Counted from the stretch's first letter, positions 25,898 to 35,785 are shown. The stretch: DNA of 64,000 nt from Bacteroidetes bacterium CG2_30_33_31 (GCA_001872625.1 MNXP01000021.1:1-64000), one strand, 5' to 3'. A program made the numbers and translations. Notes: generated by a model from the sequence alone, not told the origin.

Positions 25898-28681
25898 TTA
25901 ATAGTGCCCGTTTAATAGGGAATAAATAATTAAAATAACTAATGCAATTCCAGTAAACAAGAAAATGTATCCAAATGTTCTAATTAGTTTCATCCAAGAA
26001 GCAGAAAATTCTTTCTTTACCGTAACTTTATCCAATTTTCCAGCTTTTTCTAATTCGTCATATTCTTTTGGGCGGTCTTTTTTATATTCTTCTATTGGCA
26101 CATGTCCTGTAAAAATAACTGTATCCATTGGAAAAGACTCAGGGCGTAGATGTGTGTTAAAGAAATGAATTGTAAAAATAAATCCAACGGCAAGCAAAGC
26201 TTCATCACTGTGAATTATTTGAGCCACATTTATTACCCAACCTGATAGAAACTTGGTAAAAAATTCAGGCTGCCATAAGATTAATCCCGATAAACCAATA
26301 ACTGCAACTCCCCAAAATACAGCCATGTAATCGAATTTTTCCCAATAAGTCCATCGCCCGTAATATGGTCGAGGGCCTTTCCCTAAAAACCATTTAACAG
26401 TTGCAACAAAGTCTTTAATATCTTGTTTATTAAACATTAATGAATTTTTACCGAAGATAAATGCCATAGGTTTAATTTTTTCTTTAACCATTGTTTTGAT
26501 AAGCGAAGCCACATGGAAAATAAAATATCCGAATGTTATAACGGCTGCAAAACGATGGATATTACCAGCAATACTAACTCCTCCAACTATTTTTGCTAAA
26601 TTATATGCCCATTCCATGTGAGCAAATTTTAACATCATACCAGTTAATGCCAAAAGTATAAAACTTAATATTACAAATATGTGAGTGATGCGTTGGCTCT
26701 TTTTAAATCTACGGAAATATATTGCTTCGCCTTTTGGCATTGGGTGTTTTTTCTTTTTTCGCGCTTCCATAATCGATCGTGGTATCCATAAAAGTGTATG
26801 TAAGCCAAAGAATCCAAATACACCAAGTAATAATGATGTCATTGCCCAAAATGTATAATAAAGAACTTTGTTGTCATTGTGTGTAGCATGAGTCAAATAT
26901 CCTGCAAATTCAACTGTTGCACCTTCATGGCATTTTTTACACGTCTTTACAATATTTTTTTGCCCTACACTCGATTCAAGATTAGAAATCTTTAATATTT
27001 TATGAGCGCCATGACAATCGGAGCATCGGGCAGCTTTTAAATATCCTAAGGTATAAGCTTTTCCATGGTATGTTTCCATATAAGTCTCCGATAATTTTTT
27101 ATGGCAGCTTCCACATTGAAGAGTGATTTGAGTAAGAAATTTATCTTTATCAATTTCTGTAATTGTATGTGCTGTATGACAATTTGCACAAGTTGGAAAT
27201 ATTTTACCTTTACTGTTATTTTTTATTGAATGATCGCTATTCATGTAATCATCATAAATGCTTTTATGACATTTTGCACAGGTAGCAGGAACATTTTTTG
27301 GATTTACAGTTGAATTTTTATCCGATTCTTTTAATATGTTGTGTGATGTATGGCAATCAGTACAAATAGCACTCGAAAGCAATCCTTTATCTTTTAAACC
27401 TTTGCCATGTACACTTGATTTGTAATCGCTAAAAGCATTTATTTCTTTTAAATGTGTTTTAATTGTCGCTTTTCCGTTTTTTTGATGACATTTGCCGCAC
27501 ATATCAGGAATTAATGCTCTGTACGTTGGTGATGTGTCGTCATATCTTGTTTTAATTTTGTGTGTTCCATGGCAATCGGTACAATAAGGAGCATTAGATT
27601 TTTTTGCAAAATATGCCTTTCCATGATCGCTGTTAATATACACATTTGAAACTTGTTCGTGACAATTTGAACAATCAACTTTTTTGACTGTTGCACATGG
27701 TCGTACTTTATTGTTTGATATGGTAACGTCGGAATGACATTTTGTACATCCAATACTTTTATGTACAGAATTTTGAATATCCGATTTGTCAATTTTTAAA
27801 GATATTTTTTTGCCCCCTTTGGTGGTTTTAAAGGTATTATTTCCTTCGTGACATTTTAAACAAATTTGGTTCGAAACTGTTTCCTCAATTTTCGTAATTT
27901 TTACAATATGTGATGGATGGCAATCTGAACATGCTGGAACAGAGCCTGCCTTCTTTTCCCAAAGTTCTCGCTTAATTACTTTCGTGTGTACTTTCTCTAT
28001 TCGTGCATGACATTTCATGCAAGTTTTTGCAATATTTTTGCTATTTATCGAGGAATTTGGACTTGAATGAGGTAATATTAAATGATTTTCGTGGCAATCG
28101 TTACATGTTGCTGTAACAATAAGTCCACTTTTATACAAGCCTTTACCATGAATACTTTCACTATAATGTTTTAAAATATTACTTTGAGGAATGTTATATA
28201 ATCTGGCAATTGGCGAACCTTCTTTATGGCATTTCCCGCATAATATCGGAATATTCATTTTATAAGTTCGAGATAGTGGGTTTGTCCTGCTTAAAATATC
28301 ATGATTACCATGGCACTCTTTACAGCTAGGTGCATAAGGTGCATTTAATTTCAAGGCCTGTCCGTGAATGCCTTTTAAAAATTGAAATTGTGAATTTTTA
28401 TGGCAACTACCGCAATCTACAAGTTTTAAATTTTCGGGATGAGGAAATTCTTTTACTGCTGCATCTTTATGGCATGAGGTACAAAGTACTTTCTTATGTA
28501 CCGACTGAGAAATCTTATTATTTACATATAATGAAACAACTTTACCATGACTTGTTTTTGACAAGGTCTCATCACTATGGCACATAAAGCAGTCATCATT
28601 CGACTGCGAAAACAAGTTTGATGGGTGAAAGGGAAATCCTACTGCCAACAAAAATAAAAATATTCTAAACTTTTTTAACAT
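25898..28681 (-). CDS. 19-heme cytochrome c fused to a cytochrome b membrane domain
   Basis: A 927-residue exported protein: signal peptide (1-25), then 19 CxxCH heme-attachment sites between residues 31 and 585, then a six-helix membrane domain (about 607-922). The membrane domain has well-placed histidines for b hemes (H667, H709, H723, H824, H839). The heme part is an internal duplication: sites 1-8 (31-255) align with sites 9-16 (274-502), plus a partial third unit, sites 17-19. The order multiheme c then b resembles CbcL-like quinol-oxidising bc fusions of metal-reducing bacteria. I infer that the b domain takes electrons from menaquinol and passes them to a long periplasmic heme wire. 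It could also work in reverse. The gene stands alone between an 800-bp upstream gap and a terminator. Confidence 0.85.
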   Translation of the reverse strand: MLKKFRIFLFLLAVGFPFHPSNLFSQSNDDCFMCHSDETLSKTSHGKVVSLYVNNKISQSVHKKVLCTSCHKDAAVKEFPHPENLKLVDCGSCHKNSQFQFLKGIHGQALKLNAPYAPSCKECHGNHDILSRTNPLSRTYKMNIPILCGKCHKEGSPIARLYNIPQSNILKHYSESIHGKGLYKSGLIVTATCNDCHENHLILPHSSPNSSINSKNIAKTCMKCHARIEKVHTKVIKRELWEKKAGSVPACSDCHPSHIVKITKIEETVSNQICLKCHEGNNTFKTTKGGKKISLKIDKSDIQNSVHKSIGCTKCHSDVTISNNKVRPCATVKKVDCSNCHEQVSNVYINSDHGKAYFAKKSNAPYCTDCHGTHKIKTRYDDTSPTYRALIPDMCGKCHQKNGKATIKTHLKEINAFSDYKSSVHGKGLKDKGLLSSAICTDCHTSHNILKESDKNSTVNPKNVPATCAKCHKSIYDDYMNSDHSIKNNSKGKIFPTCANCHTAHTITEIDKDKFLTQITLQCGSCHKKLSETYMETYHGKAYTLGYLKAARCSDCHGAHKILKISNLESSVGQKNIVKTCKKCHEGATVEFAGYLTHATHNDNKVLYYTFWAMTSLLLGVFGFFGLHTLLWIPRSIMEARKKKKHPMPKGEAIYFRRFKKSQRITHIFVILSFILLALTGMMLKFAHMEWAYNLAKIVGGVSIAGNIHRFAAVITFGYFIFHVASLIKTMVKEKIKPMAFIFGKNSLMFNKQDIKDFVATVKWFLGKGPRPYYGRWTYWEKFDYMAVFWGVAVIGLSGLILWQPEFFTKFLSGWVINVAQIIHSDEALLAVGFIFTIHFFNTHLRPESFPMDTVIFTGHVPIEEYKKDRPKEYDELEKAGKLDKVTVKKEFSASWMKLIRTFGYIFLFTGIALVILIIYSLLNGHY

Positions 28682-29517
28682 AATTTTATTTTATTTTATA
28701 TTTTTTTTATAATAACTGCAAAGCAAAAGCCAATTAAAGTTTCTAAAATAAAAATGATTTTGTAGTAATTTTATTAATATTTTTCAGATACAAAATAGTA
28801 CCCTTTAAAATTTATGCTGAAAATAGAATTTTTATATAAAACCTGATTTTCAACTATTACTCAAAACCTAAATTTTTCCAGTAAAAGTTATTCGCAATTA
28901 ACTAACAAATAATCAAAATGTTACATTCAAATAAATTTAGCCTTTTGGACTTATTAAGTTTTAATAAAAAGTTGACGAGCCCATTATTTTTGCTTGCTTT
29001 TAAAATTTCTACCGATATTATAAATTAATTAGTCCCCTCAATTGAATAGATTCAAAAGCTGTTGTGTTAACCAAATTATTGAGTAAACTCATGACATTGT
29101 CAAATTTATTAGTTTTGCTGATATGCAGCCAATATTCAAAGAACTTAGTACTTTTTATAGAAGTAATTTTTAAAATTTTAATTTGTTTTTACCTTTACCA
29201 TTATGAAGTTTGATATCTAATAAATCATTTGATAGAACATTTTTCCTAAATAGAAGCATATAAATTATAATATAATAATTCATTTCCGGCTAATTTTACA
29301 GTTGAAGACTATTCAAATTGAGCTTCATTATGCCACCAATTATTCCTAATTTTTTAATTTCATATTATTAAAATTTAATTATCTACTTATTTCTATTTTA
29401 ATAGAGTTTCTTTGGTAGCTTTAAAATTCTGCACAAATTAATTTAGGAACATGATCCTACAAGATAAAAGGATAGGGGTATATTATATACCCCTATCCTA
29501 AAATGAAATTATTTTAT
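28682..29517. other. 836-bp gap without a gene
   Basis: AT-rich with scattered stops in all frames. The right end holds the terminator of the ethylbenzene-dehydrogenase-like gene (29469-29499). On the minus strand, 29038-29152 stays open for about 38 codons (FFEYWLHISKTNKFDNVMSL). It reads like the tail of a decayed gene, but no family can be assigned. No TAnnTTTG box was found close to the cytochrome start at 28681, and no Fnr-type palindrome. Confidence 0.45.
29469..29499 (-). terminator. Terminator of the ethylbenzene-dehydrogenase-like gene
   Basis: A perfect 14-bp stem (AGGATAGGGGTATA at 29469-29482 and TATACCCCTATCCT at 29486-29499) with a 3-base loop, followed on the minus strand by TTTTATCTTG. 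Confidence 0.85.
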
Positions 29518-30741
29518 TTATTGAATAAATTTCATATAATAATTTGGTGAAACTCTGTGTTCGTAACCATGACGCGAATTATCAAATTGTGCAACATTAA
29601 AAAGGTATTCTTTAAGGAAATCTGTGTAATTGATGTCATCATCATGTCCTGTATTCAGTTTTCTTCCAATTTCTGCTTTCCATGTACCATTACTCCAAGT
29701 AGCTCCGAAAGTAAGATCAGCTCTGCTGCCAGTTGGTACGACATGAATTCGCTCACAAACAATTGCGTTTAGTGCAGCATATTTAGGCCAGTATAAAGCT
29801 GCATCAGCATCGCTTACACCTGTTGTTGCATCTCCTACGCATTCACCACCATCTATTTCAGCTTTTGTAATAAACATAGCATCAGCGAAATCAGTTGGAT
29901 TTTTTTCCATCCATTTTGGACGAGATTTATCAGCAATACGGTTGTGTGAAGCTGCGGCGGTTCCAGCATCGCCATAACGACCACCATCTTCACCATTAGT
30001 TCCTGACCACGGGCCAACATAAGTATCGTCAACATATCCAACCATAGAAAATGTGCCAGCAGTTACTTCATGAGACGCTGGATCAACTGTTAAACCTGAA
30101 CCCGTAGCAGAAGTGACGGCACCTGCACGTGCAGCTTTACTATGCCATAAATCGGCACGACCTGCTGATAACCAAGCATCATCAACTATAGCATCTCCGT
30201 TTGCATGTGGATGAGGATCTGATTCTTGTGGCCAATACATGTGGCATTTAGCCATACATCCTTTTGTATTATATGGATCGCCTGTAGTGGCACCCATTGG
30301 CCAATAGAAAGAAATTCGATCTTCTGACTGAACTGTGTTCGGTTTTGCCCAAGAACCAGAAGCAAAGGACCAGGATCCATTTCTAGTAAAACTTGCTGTT
30401 GGATCAGACCATTCTGATAAAATATAAATGTCTGTAGCTGTATAAACTGCTCTTAATTTAACAGTTATAGCGCTATTATAAGCATGGCATCCTGCGCAGT
30501 TATTAATTTTTGATGGGTCATTTGGTGGATTGCCTGTCTCACCTATTGCTACTGTCAAGATTGGAGCATTCGCCCATATACCATCGACAACTCCATCCAC
30601 AGTTGGTGCCGTAGATGCTTTAATAGCATTTAACTTGGTTAAATCGTATGAAGGTGGCGTCACAGGGGGGACGTCCTTTTTACAGCTTACTGTAAATGTT
30701 AAAATTGCTAATGCAATTAAAATAAAATTAAAATTTTTCAT
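29518..30741 (-). CDS. Ethylbenzene-dehydrogenase-like c-heme lipoprotein
   Basis: A 407-residue lipoprotein (lipobox TFTVSC, Cys 20) of the EB_dh / DMSO-reductase-gamma-like heme-binding family: TVDGVVDGIWANAP at the start of the domain, then TATDIYILSEWSDP and RISFYWPMG. It carries one regular CAGCH (82-86) and one unusual CMAKCH (162-167), a CX3CH spacing. A His-rich stretch (DPHPHANGDA) follows. In DMSO-reductase-type enzymes the related subunit is an electron-transfer partner. Here it is probably a periplasmic or outer-membrane electron carrier, since no molybdenum catalytic subunit is present in the window. It is downstream of ccsBA with a 160-bp gap. Confidence 0.8.
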   Translation of the reverse strand: MKNFNFILIALAILTFTVSCKKDVPPVTPPSYDLTKLNAIKASTAPTVDGVVDGIWANAPILTVAIGETGNPPNDPSKINNCAGCHAYNSAITVKLRAVYTATDIYILSEWSDPTASFTRNGSWSFASGSWAKPNTVQSEDRISFYWPMGATTGDPYNTKGCMAKCHMYWPQESDPHPHANGDAIVDDAWLSAGRADLWHSKAARAGAVTSATGSGLTVDPASHEVTAGTFSMVGYVDDTYVGPWSGTNGEDGGRYGDAGTAAASHNRIADKSRPKWMEKNPTDFADAMFITKAEIDGGECVGDATTGVSDADAALYWPKYAALNAIVCERIHVVPTGSRADLTFGATWSNGTWKAEIGRKLNTGHDDDINYTDFLKEYLFNVAQFDNSRHGYEHRVSPNYYMKFIQ

Positions 30742-30901
30742 GTTAAAATAAAATTAATAGTTAAAAAAATTATAAAAAGATAAAATATATTTGATTTAGA
30801 CTCTCTATATTTCTATGGAGGGTGAATTTCATTATTTTCATTTGTTTGTAAATTTATTTTCATCAAATTTTCCTTTTAAAAGTATTTGTCGTTACCATGT
30901 T

Positions 30902-33900
30902 TTAAAATCTGTCTGAAAATACCTTAGACTTATAATATTTAATGCCTGCTGAAATTATCAGAATAAAGATAGAGATAACGATGATTTTTGAGTACAAGGG
31001 GATTGCAAAAGCTTCACCAGCGCCATAAGAATGCATTCCTGATAGGAAGTAATTTACTCCGAAGAAAGTCATTAAAATACTTCCAAAGCCTAAAACAGCT
31101 CCTGTACTAACTACAAATGAGGATTTGAAGCCTGGAATATGTCTTAAATGACCAATGAAAGTATAAACTAAAATGCTTACCAATGCCCATGTTTCTTTGG
31201 GATCCCAACCCCAATAACGACCCCAAGATTCATTGGCCCAAACAGCTCCCAAAAATGTTCCGATAGTTAAAAGGTATAAACCAATTATCTGCGCCATTTC
31301 AATAATTGAGGATAGCTCTTTTATTGTTGGGAGCAGCTTTTCTGTGTTTCTTTCGTTGGTGGAAAGTAATAATATATGAATTAGCAAGCCCATTAAAGCT
31401 ATTAAAGCGAAAAAGCCATAGCTTGAAGTTATTACAGCTACATGTATAATTAGCCAATAACTTTTTAATACTGGCACCAAATTAGTAATTTCTGGATCCA
31501 TCCAACTTAAACCAGATATCAATATTAGTATGGCTGCAAGAATTGCAGTAAGTGCCAAGCTGATTGTGGATCTTTTGGCGAATAAAATTCCAGCCAATAC
31601 TGTTGCCCAAGCTATAAAAAGTGTTGTCTCATAGCCATTGCTCCATGGTGCATGCCCTGAAATATACCATCTTAAACCTAAAATTGCTGTTTGGAGTATG
31701 AATAGTAGAACAATCAAACTCATTGCACTATTTATTATCCACTTTATTTTCAGCTTGTTATTAAAAAGTTTTACAAACAAAGAAATGAGAAGAACTAATC
31801 CAAATACAAGATATAGTTTTGAAGCGTATTTAAAGAAATTTACTTTGTTGTAAAATACCTCCGCATCAACTTTTGCTGCTGGTGGCAGCTTATTTCCGCC
31901 AAATTTTTTCTGATATGCGAAAATTTTATCTAATGCAATATCAGCATTTTTCCAGTCACCAGATTGTATAGCTGATTTCACACTGCCGTAATACTGGCCA
32001 TATAAATCTATTATTAATGCTTTTTGTTCTTTGTTTCCATCCTGATTCATTTCTGTTGCTGCAATCCATTTTCCAGTGCTATCACCAGGTAAAGGGAAAA
32101 AATTAAATAAACTTCCAGTAGATAACATTAAACTCAAATTTACTTTTTCGTCAAGTTTTAGTATTTCTTTATCATATTTGGTTCTAAGGTCTGCTTCTTT
32201 TTGATATATCTGATCTACTTCAGTTTTAATTAAATAGAGATCATAACTGCCTGGGGGCAATATTTGATTTATAGAAACTCTGTCGGAATTAAAATTGTAT
32301 TTCTTTATAATTTCACTATTGGAAATTTTGATAGTAGGAACGTTTTCCCACAGTTCTTGATTCATCATCATTGATAGAAAAAGCTCTGTTGAGGTATAAC
32401 CATCAATAGAATTTTCTCGCATTATCTTCCTGTTAATTTCTGAGGCAAAAGTACTTATTGGTTTTATCCTCCCTATCGGGTCAGCGATTAGCAAATGACC
32501 AAATCTTTCTGCATGTTTGTGGTTTATATTGTTTGCTGGTGGATTTTGTATAGGACTATTTGGTTGAGCTTGGCTGCTAAAGGCGGTAAATGTGCCAAGT
32601 AAAAATATTACTGCTATTTTGCTGTTTCTGTGCAAAAGTTCTCTGAAATGACTTTTTTTGGAAAATAAGGCTAAGAACATTCCAACGACCATTAAAGAAT
32701 ATCCTAAATAAGTTACAATGGTTCCTATTGGATCGTAATTAACCGATAGAATTGTTCCGTTTTCATCTTCATCATAGGATGACTGAAAAAACCTGTATCC
32801 TTTGTAATTCAAGATGTTGTTCATAAAAATACTAAATTCTTTTATCTCCTTGCCAGATTCATCAACAAGAGTGATATTGCTTTTAAAAGATGATGGGCTC
32901 ATGGAATTAACGTATCTTTCAATTATAAAATCATCGAGCTTTAATGCAAAAGGCAGCTTAATAATTTCTGATCCGTAGGATATTTTAAAAGAGGCATCCG
33001 AGAAATTAACTATTTCTTCATCACCAGCCAAATTTTCCGCACCGAAAACGTATTGTTCCTTTTTTTCTTCTCCATAGGAAATATCTAATTTTAGTGCATT
33101 CAATGGGTAATTTCCCGAATGCTCAGTCATCGAAACAACTTTTATTATTGCCGATGGATAATAATTTTTAATGGCGAAGCTATTATATGCTACTTGGTAT
33201 AAAATATTATTAAGTGTTTTATGAATTGAATCAGGTGCAAGTTTTTGATGTTCCATGTTAATCATATCCACCTGATAAATCATTTCTTTGCTTTTTAAAT
33301 ATAGGCTATCATCTTTTTCTATGAAAATAATATCGGCATTTGGATTATCACTAAAGGAATATGTAATATTTCCAAAAACGTAATCCTCGCCTTTATTTAA
33401 AAAAATATTTTTAAATTGAAATGAAGAATCTGAAATAGAAAGTGCGATAGTTTTCTTGCCTTCGGGTGAATCTTGTGCCATTTTAGCTGCATTCAGAATA
33501 AAATCTGATTGTTTAATTTGCAAAGTTTTGCTGCCTATATTGGTCGAAAATGCTTCCATGGCTTTTATTCCTAAGCTGCTTTTTATTGCTTGCGAATAAA
33601 TAGTTGAATCTGATTTGTTAACTGTTAGAGAAGTTTTTGCCGTGGTAATAATATTTGAAGATTCGCCTTCTCTTATGTGCATAAATCCCTCATAACTAAA
33701 ATATCTGGTAATACCTGCGCCAATAATTATTACGACGAATGAAAGATGAAATAATATCAACGACCATTTTTTGTTTGCTAATGATTTATACTTTACCAAA
33801 CTACCTAATAAATTTGCGCAAAGTAGAAAAAGCAATATTTCGAACCAACGGGCATCGTACACTAAGTTTCGAGCAGCATCTACACCTGTATTGTTCTCTA

Positions 33901-33991
33901 CAAATGTGGCATATCCGATGGCTATGGCAAAAATTATAAGCAATATTGCTGAAAATGCCATCGAAAAAAAAACTGAAAATAATTTCTTCAT
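30902..33991 (-). CDS. ccsBA: Fused cytochrome c biogenesis protein ResB-CcsA (CcsBA)
   Basis: A 1029-residue inner-membrane protein of System II cytochrome c assembly, which moves heme to the periplasm and attaches it to CxxCH. The N-terminal half is ResB/Ccs1-like: three early helices, a large periplasmic domain, then a helix near 430. The C-terminal half is CcsA-like with the tryptophan-rich heme-handling WWD motif (NESWGRYWGWDPKETWA, about 915-935). It has flanking conserved histidines (LIIHVAVITSSYG and SGMHSYGAG). The fusion is usual in Bacteroidota. Its place in the middle of a cytochrome cluster with over 30 CxxCH sites makes functional sense. A 227-bp gap separates it from the upstream cytochrome b gene. 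Confidence 0.92.
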   Translation of the reverse strand: MKKLFSVFFSMAFSAILLIIFAIAIGYATFVENNTGVDAARNLVYDARWFEILLFLLCANLLGSLVKYKSLANKKWSLILFHLSFVVIIIGAGITRYFSYEGFMHIREGESSNIITTAKTSLTVNKSDSTIYSQAIKSSLGIKAMEAFSTNIGSKTLQIKQSDFILNAAKMAQDSPEGKKTIALSISDSSFQFKNIFLNKGEDYVFGNITYSFSDNPNADIIFIEKDDSLYLKSKEMIYQVDMINMEHQKLAPDSIHKTLNNILYQVAYNSFAIKNYYPSAIIKVVSMTEHSGNYPLNALKLDISYGEEKKEQYVFGAENLAGDEEIVNFSDASFKISYGSEIIKLPFALKLDDFIIERYVNSMSPSSFKSNITLVDESGKEIKEFSIFMNNILNYKGYRFFQSSYDEDENGTILSVNYDPIGTIVTYLGYSLMVVGMFLALFSKKSHFRELLHRNSKIAVIFLLGTFTAFSSQAQPNSPIQNPPANNINHKHAERFGHLLIADPIGRIKPISTFASEINRKIMRENSIDGYTSTELFLSMMMNQELWENVPTIKISNSEIIKKYNFNSDRVSINQILPPGSYDLYLIKTEVDQIYQKEADLRTKYDKEILKLDEKVNLSLMLSTGSLFNFFPLPGDSTGKWIAATEMNQDGNKEQKALIIDLYGQYYGSVKSAIQSGDWKNADIALDKIFAYQKKFGGNKLPPAAKVDAEVFYNKVNFFKYASKLYLVFGLVLLISLFVKLFNNKLKIKWIINSAMSLIVLLFILQTAILGLRWYISGHAPWSNGYETTLFIAWATVLAGILFAKRSTISLALTAILAAILILISGLSWMDPEITNLVPVLKSYWLIIHVAVITSSYGFFALIALMGLLIHILLLSTNERNTEKLLPTIKELSSIIEMAQIIGLYLLTIGTFLGAVWANESWGRYWGWDPKETWALVSILVYTFIGHLRHIPGFKSSFVVSTGAVLGFGSILMTFFGVNYFLSGMHSYGAGEAFAIPLYSKIIVISIFILIISAGIKYYKSKVFSDRF

Positions 33992-34218
33992 AAGTTAAGG
34001 GGTTAATTTGAAGTTATCAAAATAGATATTTCTTGACGTTATTAAATAAAATTAAAAAATTATAAGCATTATTAAGTTTTTACTTTTTAAATTAGAGCCT
34101 AAGTCAAAACATGAATAAGACTATAAGACATTTAGCAGCTATTAGCTACAACTTTTATATTGTTTTCAGTATCATGTATTTATTATTCTTATAGATTTAG
34201 ATTCTATTTTCAAATAAT

Positions 34219-34839
34219 CTAATGATTATCTTCATGCCAGCCAGTGATAATTGACTTAAAATTTTTAAACGGCTTTTTCCCAATTGTACAAAAATAAATA
34301 TGCACAAATAGAAAAATCGAAACAATAAAACCACCAATTATATGCAGCATATCTGTAATAAATATTCCGCTGGTTTTTTGTAATTGATTTATTACTATCT
34401 CTGGAAACAATAATCCGAAGCCTGAAATTATTAATATTGGGAGCACTAAATACATTATTACCACATAGGAAAATTGCTGTAGAGGGTTAAATTTATTTGA
34501 CTCATTTATGGGAAAAGGAGGGGCTTCACCTTTGAAAATTCCAATTGAATAATAATATGATTGTTTCATCAGCTTGCTGATATATCCTTTAATTCTAAAA
34601 ATATAATGCTTGCTGTTTCCCGTGATAATATTTCCAACAATAAAAATAATATAATTAAATGCTAATAGAATTCCGCAGATATTATGAATAGCAACAGCCA
34701 AATCAAACCTCATAAATGGATATAAAGGATCTGAATATTGTAAGCTTATCCCTGTAATTATTAAAAATATTATAGCTAATGCATTTATTAAATGCCAAAT
34801 ACGTATTAATAATGGATATAAATATATTTTTGTGGACAT
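34219..34839 (-). CDS. Cytochrome b membrane subunit (b561 / thiosulfate-reductase-like)
   Basis: A 206-residue four-helix membrane protein with paired histidines at the right places for two b hemes: IRIWHLINALAI in helix 1, AVAIHNICGILL in helix 2, DMLHIIGGFIVS and FLFVHIYFC in the last helices. It resembles the di-heme cytochrome b subunits that exchange electrons with the quinone pool. The heptaheme cytochrome c gene ends 4 bases before its start, so the two proteins very likely form a quinol:cytochrome c module. This is the split counterpart of the fused protein at 25898-28681. Confidence 0.85.
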   Translation of the reverse strand: MSTKIYLYPLLIRIWHLINALAIIFLIITGISLQYSDPLYPFMRFDLAVAIHNICGILLAFNYIIFIVGNIITGNSKHYIFRIKGYISKLMKQSYYYSIGIFKGEAPPFPINESNKFNPLQQFSYVVIMYLVLPILIISGFGLLFPEIVINQLQKTSGIFITDMLHIIGGFIVSIFLFVHIYFCTIGKKPFKNFKSIITGWHEDNH

Positions 34840-34843
34840 GGAG

Positions 34844-35785
34844 TTATTTTTTAAGTATTATGCGTATAAAGGCATGAATAAAAATTATTAAAAGCACTAA
34901 TGAGAAAATACTAATACTTATAGAATTCAAATAGAAGTTCCTATTAGCACCAATTACAAAAGAATTCTTTAGCAAAACCCCATTAAAAAATCCGAATTTA
35001 TTTCTATTTTCTTTTATGTCATGCTTATATAGCGATGACATTAATAATGAATTATCCGAATGGCATTTCACACAAAGTTTTACCGCCTTTTCTTTTCCCA
35101 AAATGCGATGTGGTACTTTCAAGCTATCATTTTGCTGAGCATGACATTCCAAACATCTAACCTTTTTAAAATGTAATTCACGGTTTGGTAGCCAACTATG
35201 AGATTTTTCATCAATGGATGCAGTGCTATCTGACAGCAAATAGAATTTATTTTCTGTGTAATTATGACAATTTAAGCACATGTGATTACTGTAATCTACA
35301 ATTTTGTTAATATCAGTTTTGTTACGGGCATTCAACTCGTAATAATGCTGTTTATGGCATCTCTCACAATTAAAATCTTCGCCCATCAATTTACCATGAA
35401 TGCTCTTTTTAACTTCAACTTCAATCTCTTCAAAATGAAATTTTGCAAAAGTTTCGTCACTACCATGGCAGTCGAGGCAAGTATTTTTCGCCTCTAATTT
35501 TAATTCAGCTTTGTGTGGATAAATTTCATATTCAGTTGCATGACAATCAGTACATTGAAAACTTTTATGTACACCTTTCTTGTAAAGAGTTTTATTTATA
35601 ATAAAATATGGATTCATCCTATGATGAACTTCTTTGTCAATTACCCTATTATAGAATTTATAATAATCATTTCCATGACACTTCAAACACTTGTTATTAT
35701 TTGGTATCACAGTTTGAGTGAAAGAAGTAACAACTAAAAATAAGGCTAAAATACTTAAGCTTAAGCTTTTGTTAATTATACACAT
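34844..35785 (-). CDS. Membrane-anchored heptaheme cytochrome c
   Basis: A 313-residue protein with a signal sequence (1-24), seven CxxCH sites (CLKCH, CTDCH, CLDCH, CERCH, CLNCH, CLECH, CVKCH) and one C-terminal helix (about 286-309) anchoring it to the inner membrane. Extra histidines between the sites could be distal ligands. It is NrfB/NapC-like only in general character; I cannot name a family. It is 4 bases upstream of the cytochrome b gene and lies just after a terminator (35811-35835), so these two genes are probably their own transcript. Confidence 0.85.
   Translation of the reverse strand: MCIINKSLSLSILALFLVVTSFTQTVIPNNNKCLKCHGNDYYKFYNRVIDKEVHHRMNPYFIINKTLYKKGVHKSFQCTDCHATEYEIYPHKAELKLEAKNTCLDCHGSDETFAKFHFEEIEVEVKKSIHGKLMGEDFNCERCHKQHYYELNARNKTDINKIVDYSNHMCLNCHNYTENKFYLLSDSTASIDEKSHSWLPNRELHFKKVRCLECHAQQNDSLKVPHRILGKEKAVKLCVKCHSDNSLLMSSLYKHDIKENRNKFGFFNGVLLKNSFVIGANRNFYLNSISISIFSLVLLIIFIHAFIRIILKK

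Noticed and set aside
26900-28600. Regularly spaced repeated short DNA words, as in a CRISPR array
   Set aside because: They are the codons of the CxxCH sites in the 19-heme protein; the frame is open throughout and spacing is irregular.
29038-29152. Relic of an insertion-sequence transposase
   Set aside because: The 38-codon stretch cannot be tied to any transposase family, and no terminal inverted repeats or target duplications were seen.
30853-30866. TTTAT-TTTC-ATCAA upstream of the EB_dh-like gene as an Fnr box
   Set aside because: The essential G of TTGAT is missing; the match is expected by chance in such AT-rich DNA.
34004-34025. Fnr-like TTGAA-GTT-ATCAA upstream of ccsBA
   Set aside because: The spacer is 3 instead of 4 bases and one half-site has a mismatch, so an Fnr dimer would be out of register.
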